Shown here one piece after another: positions 49,290 through 58,338 of a DNA stretch of 64,000 nt (the first letter of the stretch is position 1; each line of letters starts with the position of its first letter). The notes beneath the pieces were generated by a model. The model worked only from the letters and a program-made list of their open reading frames with translations, did no database searches and was not told the DNA's origin. The stretch is from Aphanomyces cochlioides (lineage: Eukaryota; Oomycota; Saprolegniomycetes; Saprolegniales; Verrucalvaceae), in assembly GCA_019828595.1 (NCBI GenBank), contig JAHQRK010000005.1:496001-560000 (forward strand), in the 5' to 3' direction. Both the position numbers and the translations under genes were made by a program.

Positions 49290-50155
49290 TTGCACTTTCC
49301 GGAAGTATACACTATTATTGATAATTGCGATTACTCGTCAAATGACGGAGAAGTGGACAGCAGACTGTGCAGCACAAAAGAGTTACAAAGACTCATTGAC
49401 GAAGGACACATAACAGGCGAGTCATCTCCATCTTACGTTAGATCTTTGTCTCCAGCGATATTCAGTCCTTTCACGGACGCTGTCTTTAACGTTCATTTGA
49501 GGACGACGAAACTTGCAAACAGTAATGAGTCCACGTACATGCACTTTCCTCGACTCATTGCTCTGTAGACTTGATGAATACTGCCAAGAGAGGAAAAGGT
49601 GCTATTAAACACGTGGCTATAGTTGATCCCAAAGAAGACATATCCTTCTTAAGCGGAAAACGAAGGCACGAGGCTGTTGCCGCGTCACAAGAATTTGGAG
49701 AAGTCGAAAACCCAAGCTCTCTGGTGTGTGAGTATTTTGATTGTACGACACGAGAGAAATTTGTTGGTGTTGCCATCTGCCTTATGTGGGGCGTGAAGGC
49801 CTGTACAATCGAGGTCATGCCGTTTGACCTCGATACTGCAATTGTGACGTACAAGTGGCCCCAGCAATTGGAATCCGTCGAAAAAAAACTCGAGCAGCAG
49901 CTTGAATCATCGACACAAAAAATGCGAATTTATGCAAAAATGCAGGCATTTGCCGCAGCCTTTGAGGAGCTCATCCAACAAAATGGAGAAATGCCAACAA
50001 CGACTCAAATCATCAAGCTCCCTCGTGAAGTCGAACCGAAGAAGTTCGATTGCAATTTTGTGGCTGGAGATCTGGACAAAGATCTCATTATTGTTGAGTT
50101 TAAAGTCCCCTCATGCAGCAGAAATACTTCAGTCATTACCTCGAGCACTGTTTGA
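49290..50155 (+). CDS. Unrecognised two-exon protein
   Basis: Two frames can be joined across a 46-nt GT-AG intron (about 49522-49567). Exon 1 is open from about 49290 (CDYSSNDGEVDSRLCSTKEL, then SPFTDAVFNVHLRTTKLAN). Exon 2 runs 49568-50155 (IKHVAIVDPKEDISFLSGKR, then FVGVAICLMWGVKACTIEVM). The joined protein has about 270 residues, ends with a likely coiled-coil and charged region, and has no membrane segment. No in-frame ATG heads exon 1 (the frame begins on TTG), so a 5' exon is missing or the gene is truncated. It stops one base before the end of the CRN-type gene on the other strand. No family recognised. Confidence 0.5.
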
Positions 50156-50156
50156 T

Positions 50157-50816
50157 TTACAGTGTTAGTTTGGTAATGCTTAATACATATTTATTCATCA
50201 GAGTGATTTCCCGCAGCCTCCTGTACGTCCACGTTTTTTTGTCGACTGCTCGAAACGCGTCACCAATGGTAGGATTTTGTGTAAACTGCTGAGGGAAGTC
50301 ATACGTAAGTGAAATCTGTTTTGCAATTGCATCCAAGTACTTTCGACAGGATGCCTCAACGCTCATGCCTTTGCAGTGCAAATGTTTACTGTGCGAAACT
50401 ACAAACAAATGTGAGACAAAGTGTGATAGAGAACGATGAGACTCACCAGCGTGTTCTAACAACCCAGCCCCATCTGGAACCACCACCAGAACGTGAATTC
50501 TCCCATCGGAAGAGACATTTAGTTGGGGGTACGAGGATAATTTATATGTCGCGACCATTTCCATTGTAGATCCATCGAAATCGTCCAACAGCTTCGCAGG
50601 CATGTCATCAATCATGGTTCCTTTGAAGTCAAATCGAGTTTTTCCAATTTGCGCCAGGCCATCCACCATGTAAAGTTCCAGCTGATCAGCATCGCAAGTG
50701 ATACTTGTCTTCTTCACCTTGATCTTGTCCTGGAGAGTCCCGACGAGGTTTCCAGCTTCAGCCTCCACAGGGAAAGGTCTTCCCTCGCCAACCACAACAC
50801 ACACCACAGTCAGCAT
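50157..50816 (-). CDS. CRN-type protein with short unknown C-terminus
   Basis: ATG at 50816. The N-terminus has the Crinkler layout: VVCVVVGEGRPFPVEAEA, then LELYMVDGLAQ in place of LxLFLAK, then IHVLVVVPDGA closing the header domain. A 48-nt GT-AG intron is likely at 50446-50399; being a multiple of three and stop-free, its retention would add 16 residues, so either form is open (203 or 219 aa). The C-terminal 75 residues match no CRN effector domain I know. No lesion seen. CRNs of oomycetes are delivered to host cells; activity here is unknown. Confidence 0.75.
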   Translation of the reverse strand: MLTVVCVVVGEGRPFPVEAEAGNLVGTLQDKIKVKKTSITCDADQLELYMVDGLAQIGKTRFDFKGTMIDDMPAKLLDDFDGSTMEMVATYKLSSYPQLNVSSDGRIHVLVVVPDGAGLLEHAGESHRSLSHFVSHLFVVSHSKHLHCKGMSVEASCRKYLDAIAKQISLTYDFPQQFTQNPTIGDAFRAVDKKTWTYRRLREITLMNKYVLSITKLTL

Positions 50817-51009
50817 TTTTCAAAATGGACGTTCCCAATGAAGCCACTCTAACAATGAATAAACCTGTACAAACATATATATTCACAGTTCAAGGGAAAA
50901 AACTCCTATAAGCTTATATGATATTCATCAAGATCCGATACTTGAATTTTGTGTATAGATAAAAGGGGTTATACGACAACCCCATCCGACAACAATGTGA
51001 TTGGTAGAT

Positions 51010-51795
51010 ATGTTCAATTTTGACTTGTGACGATAGACCACAAACAGACTGGACATTGCCAAGGAATTGCAGACCCAGGGAGCCTCGGTTGAGGCGACAA
51101 TGAGTGTAAACCTTGGTCTGAGTGTCTGAATCATCGCATCTACTTCGAATAGTATGTTGACCACTACTACACAATGCTCGATGGCTCAGGCGTGCGGACA
51201 TTTTGAAGGACTTTCATGCTCAGGATGACTCCGTGGATGCGACAAGTAATGAAACTGCATGATCAACGTGCCTCCGTCGATGCGACAAACAGTGTAAGCC
51301 ATGGCTTGTACATCTGAACCATCTCATTCTATTGGAATAGTGGGTTTGACACGCTGAACAATGCTTCGTTGCTCGAACGTTTGCACATGTTGAAGGAATT
51401 GCTTGCTCTGGGTGCCTTAGTTGGGACGACAGCGAAATTACACGGCCAGAGTGCCTTAATCGATGCAAAAGACAATGTAAACCATAGCTTGAATTCTGAA
51501 TCATCTCATTCTACTGGAATAGTCTGCTCAGCTCTACTACAGAATGCTGGATGGCTTGGTTGTATGAACATTTTGAAGGCATTGCATGCTCAGAGTGCCT
51601 CCATTGATGTGATGAACAAACGGATTGCGTGCTCAGGGTGCTTTCGTTGATGCGACAAACAATGTATGCAGTGGCTTGTGCGTATGAATCATCTCATTTT
51701 ATTCAAATAGACTGATCGACTCTCGTGCATCGTGGCTTGGACGAATGGACAATTTCAAGGCATATCTTGCACTGAGAGACTCAGTTGATCCGACA
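51010..51795 (+). pseudogene. Remnant array of ankyrin-repeat exons
   Basis: Several ankyrin-like units on the plus strand are separated by similar intron-like sequences ending in (A/T)TGGAATAG or CAAATAG. The best unit (about 51529-51612) reads LLQNAGWLGCMNILKALHAQ followed by SASIDVMNK. Others read TGLDIAKELQTQGASVEAT (about 51050) and RASWLGRMDNFKAYLAL (about 51725). The intron-like block with 'GAATCATCTCATTCTA' recurs at about 51120, 51318, 51500 and 51690. Frames are broken in most units, so this is a decayed gene with one repeat per exon. Confidence 0.55.
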
Positions 51796-51837
51796 AAGTA
51801 AAACATAGTCCAATGCATGTAAATGATTTATTCAATC

Positions 51838-53193
51838 TTAGAGTCTACCTTCGCGCTTTCTCTTGCGAACTTCTTTCAACAATGTCGAATAGTTGTGCGT
51901 GTGGCCAACGTACGCAGTCTCAAACTGATCGAAGTCTTGGTACTTGGTGAAGGCTATCGCTAAGGTGTGCCTTTCCGAGTACTTCTTGCGATCTGTTTTT
52001 ATCATGTCTTTGGTATAGTCTTTCAATGCTCGATGGAGGCCAATTTTTGGATTTGGTGTAAACCATTGATCCCAAGCCGTCTTTCCTGAATTTGCTGTAG
52101 GAACACCCTTCGACAGAAACTGCTCTTGCATAGTACTTTGGCGCAGCTTGGAAGGTGCCAAGTCGTCCCGACGATTTCTTTGATTACTGCTGATCGAATA
52201 GCGAGCAAGCTCCAATTCCTCGTGCAATATTGCTTTGATTCTATCAACCAATGCATCAATTTTGTTCAACGAGCACATTCCATTTGATTCACAGGCGCCC
52301 GATGCCGCTGCTCGGATTCGTAGTAGGTTCCTTGGGTCAATCTCATCACTGATGCTTTTTGTCACAAGATAGTCGCAGCATGTTTTTTCGTCAGACCATC
52401 GACACCAAGCCATCAACTCTCTAAAGTTGAAACGTCTCTCGGTTGACTCGAACACACGAAAAAAACAGCCACCACGCCGCATGCTGTGGAGCGAAATACC
52501 AATTGGCAATGTTGGCGCACGGTCAACAATAGTGTACAGCATTCGACGCAAAAAGCCTTGCTCAAGAGGCTTATACCAGTCCAGCTTCAATCCATGTTGC
52601 TGGACTTTATAACTTGGAAATAAGAATGCTTCTTTCGAAACATTTATATTTGTTGCGGTGACGTTGGTCAAGTACGCTTGATACATCGAACATACTCTCA
52701 AGCATGGAAAGGATATTTCGTCAACCAAATGGTAGATTTGAGATTCCTTCTCCACACTAGCTTTCTTGTGCCACCGAAGACGAACTGACAAGTATTTTCC
52801 ACCATCGTCTGCTCCGAATGCAATATCGTTCCAACGTAACGCCAAGACCTCGCCAATCCTGAAACATCCGAGGAAGCAACAGCAAAACAAGAGCTGGAGC
52901 ATACCTCAAACGAACGGCCGTTCCTCGCCAAAGCAATTCATGAGTGTCGACAATTCGTTCACTGTGAGTGGGTGTGCTTTTCTCTCCTCATCAACATTGT
53001 TTTGTCGATTGAACTTTTGTAACCCAATGACATACTTTTTGGCTTCGGCGTCCTGCGCAGGGTTTGGGTGGATATTGTTGTCTTTGAAAAAGGACACCAG
53101 CGATGTTTTTGCGGCATCTACTGTCCGAGCTTTCTTGCCGCTAGTATACAGCTCGTGAAAGAAATCGGTGCAAACGTCCGTCGTAGCCGACAT
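51838..53193 (-). pseudogene. Crypton-type tyrosine recombinase, one in-frame TGA
   Basis: One continuous frame from ATG 53193 to 51838 (451 codons), interrupted only by TGA at 52908-52906 (codon 96, after GEERPF-V). The tyrosine-recombinase residues are visible: R112 in GCFRIGEVLAL, H236 and R239 in SLHSMRRGG, W in MAWCRWSDE and the nucleophile Y275 in CCDYLVT. The C-terminal part (AWDQWFTPNPK, then YSERHTLAIAF) resembles the GCR1-type DNA-binding domain found in Crypton elements. Cryptons are DNA transposons that move by tyrosine recombinase and are known in oomycetes. The single stop suggests recent inactivation. Confidence 0.82.
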
Positions 53194-53571
53194 GCACACA
53201 TTCCATTTTGTTTTTCATTGCAGAACAGCACAAATTGCTTTTGATATGTAGCTTACGTTCTTCTCGTGGACGCGCCATGAAATGAGTCTCGAATAACTGC
53301 CTTTGTTGGTGGCGCTGTCATGGTAAAGCAGAAATGGCCAGAAAATGACCAGAACAAACAGCCAATCAAATATCGTACATGTTAAATGTTAACGATATGT
53401 GTTTCAAACGAAGAGACCATCGCCCAATAACATCGTCCACAGAGTGAGTTGCCCAATAAAATCACACTTTTTTGTCGGTCAACGAATCAAAAATTATGAC
53501 AATGTCGGCTATTTGTCGTACCAATATTTTATGTGGTGCTCAATCCACCAATCGCGCCGATTGGCTGAAAT

Positions 53572-53639
53572 TTTCAGAAATGATTTTGATTGGCTGTTCT
53601 ATTGTATATTACAACAGCCAATCAAAATCATTTCTGAAA
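53572..53639. repeat. Perfect 27-bp hairpin
   Basis: Arms of 27 nt (TTTCAGAAATGATTTTG… and exact complement) around a 14-nt AT-rich loop. It abuts the left end of the large inverted-repeat element at 53642. Confidence 0.92.
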
Positions 53640-53641
53640 TA

Positions 53642-55218
53642 TTGTGCGTTTGATACAAAATTGTGAGGAACGGTTTGAATCGACCGAGGTTTCGAATCGA
53701 CTCCGAATCGAACGGGCTTCTCTTATTGGCTAGAATTAGAATTTAAAATTAGTCAGCCAATCAGAATCGATCAGCCACATAACTCACGCAAAACACACAC
53801 TGACAGACACCACTTCAGTATGATGAAATCGATTTGAAAATGAATTCGCTTTTTGTCAAAACCACAAATTTGGTTGAAAATGGCAATAATATATATAATA
53901 TAACAATTTTACCCAATAAAAAGAATGCACAAATAGCCAATAGGTGCTGGCTGTGCCAAAATCTGAAATTTCACTCGAAAGCACAATGTACATAAGTCGA
54001 AAAACGTAGGAACACTATTTGATATTTTGATACATTGTAGGAATAATATTCCTATATTTTCCATTTTTCGAATCAAAATTCTCACATATGAACTTGATTA
54101 AAGTATAGAATTAGTTTTGACCGACATTTATAGGAAATCGTAGGAACAAAATTCCTACGATTCATCGACCAATCATACATCTATAAAATCTCTTTAAATT
54201 GACCAATTATACTATACAATGTTCTCTATCTGAGTGTTTGGAGCGGATGAACGTGTGCCAGATTCATGAGCCCGTCAAAGTAGACTAAAATCCTTGCACA
54301 CTTTCTTCTCATGTTAGGATTCAACGTCAGAAGCTTCAAGTGGTAGCTTATGCCCGTTAAAAGGAGAAAGATTTGAATAGACTGGTGAAAATTTGACAAG
54401 ATGACTCATGTCGTATCTCACGTTCGACCATCAAAAGGACTCAAAAACAATTATCTACACTTTACGTAGGATATGATACATCTAACTCTCCCTTGTTGCA
54501 TGTGTAAATTTTTACCAGTAATTCACTTCGTCGACATTCTCCACATGAAGAACGCTTCAAACAGGTTGCGTCTTCAGCCTGCACTGTGTGTCTATATGAG
54601 ATGAACACAACATTGGACTCCACTAGTTGTACGAGGTGCTTGATGCAATCAAGAGTGTCTGAATCTTAGCCTTAAAACATGTAATCACACGCAAAATCTC
54701 GGGTAAAATCGCAGTAAATGTTGTAAATACATTTAAAAAACGAATAGTGCATTAAAACAGTACCCTTTTCAATGTGAGCTATACAAGCTGGAATCACGCC
54801 CCTGGAATCGGGACGATGTTAACTTGGTCGTTGCGCATGAAGTTTCACCTCGATGCAATCGAAAGATCTCATATCAACTCAAATTCAGCCAATTATAATG
54901 AAAAGTTAATTTGATTCGTCAAAATCTAAGTGTAGGCAATCCGTTCCTACGAATTCCAATCACAATACAAATATTGTCATTTGCAACAAAATTTGTGGTT
55001 TTGACAAAAAGCGAATTCATTTTCAAATCGATTTCATCATACTGAAGTGGTGTCTGTCAGTGTGTGTTTTGCGTGAGTTATGTGGCTGATCGATTCTGAT
55101 TGGCTGACTAATTTTAAATTCTAATTCTAGCCAATCAGAGAAGACCGTTCGATTCGGAATCGATTCGACACCTCGGTCGATTCAAACCGTTCCTCACAAT
55201 TTTGTATCAAACGCACAA
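53642..55218. mobile_element. 1.58 kb element with ~233-bp terminal inverted repeats
   Basis: Bases 53642-53874 are repeated in reverse complement at 54986-55218 with only about four mismatches, all in the outer 90 bp; both ends begin TTGTGCGTTTGATAC. The 1.1 kb interior has no substantial open frame but contains repeated GTAGGAA/TTCCTAC motifs (about 54007, 54038, 54140, 54153 and 54944). No clear target-site duplication. Best read as a non-autonomous, foldback-like DNA transposon. Confidence 0.85.
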
Positions 55219-55262
55219 CATACTTCCTTATTTATTTTAGATAAGGAAGTTGATAAGAATAA

Positions 55263-55704
55263 GGCTCCGTTTGGATTCACCTTTTATACACAAATAACGT
55301 GTTCTGGAGCCGGTTTTTACTGAAACTTGAGGTAACAGTAAATGCACAACAAGTTGTTCGTTTGGTTCCACAAAACACGTTTTGGCTGAAATGCTGGATG
55401 GCTCGACGATAACACGTTGTGGAAAAAGAGCTCAGAAGCTTTTTTCAAGCTAGGGACAGGGTTGTTGCAGTGTTTTAGATGGATCTCGAATTATATTGCA
55501 CTTTCCGTCAAGCAATGTCATCCCAAGCGGATGACTTTCTTATGAACGCTGCGCTGGAGGTCTCAGCCGGCAGTGACATACTAGTACAACGTTTGTGCTT
55601 CCAAACGCACAGAAACACTGAATTGACAAATCTGTTATCCTGCCATCGGGAATAACGGAAACGGATATCCAGTGTTTTGAAACAGCATTTTATCAAACGG
55701 GGCC
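55263..55704. mobile_element. Harbinger-like MITE (442 bp) with TAA target duplication
   Basis: Ends GGCTCCGTTTGG and (reverse complement of right end) GGCCCCGTTTGA, flanked on both sides by TAA (55260-55262 and 55705-55707). A 3-bp TWA duplication and GG-CCCGTTTG ends fit PIF/Harbinger MITEs. No transposase inside. Confidence 0.75.
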
Positions 55705-57676
55705 TAAAGTTAAAATAAAAATAAATTAAATGATAAAAATTTGAAGGTAACTATTTCAAAGACAAAGTTGAAGATAATAAAAAGTTTTGTGAATTTTACG
55801 AAATGCAATATGTATTGTTTACAAAATAATTAAAATGAATTTCAATGTAAAAAGAAGGATAATACATTCAATACATATAATCATGAAACAAAAGAATATA
55901 AAATAGTATCTCAACATAAAATTAATATAAATTCATTTGAGAATATGAAGCTAACAATGAAGGATGAAAGAAATTTGCAGAGGATGTTATCACGTGGAGA
56001 ATTGAGATTCTAAGTTCTATTATATTGAAGAGGCCATTTGATTATTTTGGTAATAGTTTTAAACTAACGGATGGTAATACCTTTTATAGAACTAATTCGA
56101 GTAGCATTACAAGTTTTATGAAAATATTTATATCACAATGTTACAAGGATTTTGAGAATATAGAATTATAAGAAGAGGTATATTATGATAAATGTAATAA
56201 TGGAGGATTAATATATCACCAAGAAGGTATACAGCGATCCGGGATATATAAGACCACAGGTGATTCTTCGCTGATTGGTCAATTTCAAGCTGAACATGGA
56301 CTCCATATACTGTAATAAATTGTAACTTGTTAAATTGCATATTGCATTTGGAAAAATAGCAAGAGACTTGTATTGGACAAGCGTGCAAGACTTCAAATAC
56401 TATGAAAATTGCTTGAAATGAAGATTTACTCATTCTGTGATGTGATCGATCAAGAGTCTTTGGTGTTCTCGAAGAATCATGGAAAACTCTATAATTTTAT
56501 ATTTGGTGGATTTATTTCGAAGACGTGTCATTGAATCCTTGAACAATGCACCATCCCATTTGGATATCGTTTCTTTGGAAAGAATGCCTGTATTTTCAAC
56601 AACAGCTTACCCTTCTTCTTCAACAGTACCTAGAACCTTGAGCTTATACGACGCTGTGTAGGAGCACCCTAGTTTACTTATGTTCGCGGGTCTATCTGGC
56701 CATGAAACGATGGTTGACCTCCTGTCATATTTACTTCATGTTAAAATTAATATGATTCATTTTCACGGTTCAATAGTGGGGTAGGGTTTGTTGATGGTCT
56801 TATGTTTCCCGGATCACTTTATACGATACAGTAACTACTTATGATAAAAAATGTTTTACCCTAGTATAATGGGAAGTGAATATTTCGAATTTCCAGCTTC
56901 AAAAGGTAATATTGTCTTTTACGTCCAAATTTACAGTTTTCATAAAAATCGACGAAATTTGTATGATCAATCTGACAATAGTGAATTCAAGTATAATCGG
57001 AAGGTACATGAATTAATGTGTGTGTGTTGGTGTGTTTTGTGTGTGTTTAAACAAACTCTGGATGCTGATTGGCTGGTTCGATTTGGTGATTGATTCAAAG
57101 TTTGATCGATTTCAGCCAAGTTCGGAAATTTTGAGTCAATCAGACAATATATGTAATTTTTCATAATACCAAAATGTGGATTTAGTTATGGAATTTATGA
57201 CGTCGAAGTTACATCGAATGATGAAAGATTCAATAAAATATTTTCATTCAGTAAACATAATTACTATACACACTTTAGCTTAAATTTCATTATGAATATA
57301 TACAACAAGCACCATAATGGGAACAATGATTTAGCCTTGTTAAGTAATAAATGTTTAACATATAAAGATAAGACAAAAATTATTAAGTCATAACAAGTAT
57401 TAAGTGAATCGTACATAATATTGAAAACGCTTAGAAATAAACGGATCTACTCGAGCGGAACGCTGGTGGAGACAGCGTTGTTGTCGTCGTGCCTTGATTT
57501 GCGCTATGGTCTTGGCACTTGATGAGTCACTTAGGTGGTCTGTGAGAGGCAGTTCCATCCAGTAGTGTGTAACGGCGGATTGTGGCGTAGGAGTATTAGT
57601 ACAGGCGTACTCAGAAGCGCCTGTTACATACAGCGGAGGTTCGGATTCGGAAAAGTCATCACCCTCGAAGGTATCG
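55705..57676. other. AT-rich gene-poor stretch
   Basis: Strongly AT-rich with only short frames (for example 56479-56661, 60 codons) and no recognised domain. Near 57020-57160 a GTGTGTG tract and CTGATTGGCTGG block distantly resemble the long inverted repeats at 53.6 and 55.2 kb. Confidence 0.45.
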
Positions 57677-58231
57677 TCAGTCTACTACATCGGTAGGTAT
57701 ATCGTCGCCAGGGCTCTCATCCATGTCGAGAACTGAGTAAGGATTGCCTTGAGTCCATGAAATTCTGGCTAACGGGTGTGTGTGTTTTTTAAAGTCTCTC
57801 GAAGCCCGTCTTGCCTCGTCGCATTTCTCGGGTGTGTCAGCAAACCACTTAGTCCAGACAGATTCGTCTTCAATGTCAGCGGGTGCTAGGAGGAGGTGAG
57901 AGTCCGCGGCGGACAAGTCCAGTGTGCGTAATAGTTCCTCATGGCTGGGATTGGTGTGGTGTTTGCGGATTTGGTCAAGTTGCTTGCGTATGTCAGACTT
58001 AAGAATCGGATAAAGTATGTCCTCGATTTCTTTTGTGTACTCGTCGTCAGGAAAGTCGCAAGTAGAGCGTCTGTGAAAACATGTGTGGGTGCAGGACTGC
58101 GCCGAGATAAGGCTCGTCCACCTTCGATTGGGGTGAGCGAGTTTGCGTTGAGCTAGATGAGTGTCCCGATTTGGGTCAAGATGTTTGAGTTTGTGTGTGT
58201 CCAGATTCAACTGATCCTTTCGAAGATTCAA
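57677..58231 (-). pseudogene. Unrecognised frame downstream of gag
   Basis: A 184-codon minus-strand frame (with LYPILKSDIRKQLDQIRKHH and DIEDESVWTKWFADTPEKC) follows the zinc-knuckle gag after several stops. It may continue the polyprotein of the same retroelement. I cannot assign protease or reverse transcriptase motifs to it. Confidence 0.35.
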
Positions 58232-58338
58232 CTCGAAATAGAATCAAATGCATTTGGCTCTGACACGTTGGAAACGTGCTGAGATTGACATACCGAAACA
58301 TAACCTGTTTCCGCAGAGTGTGTTCCGGCGCCGAGACT

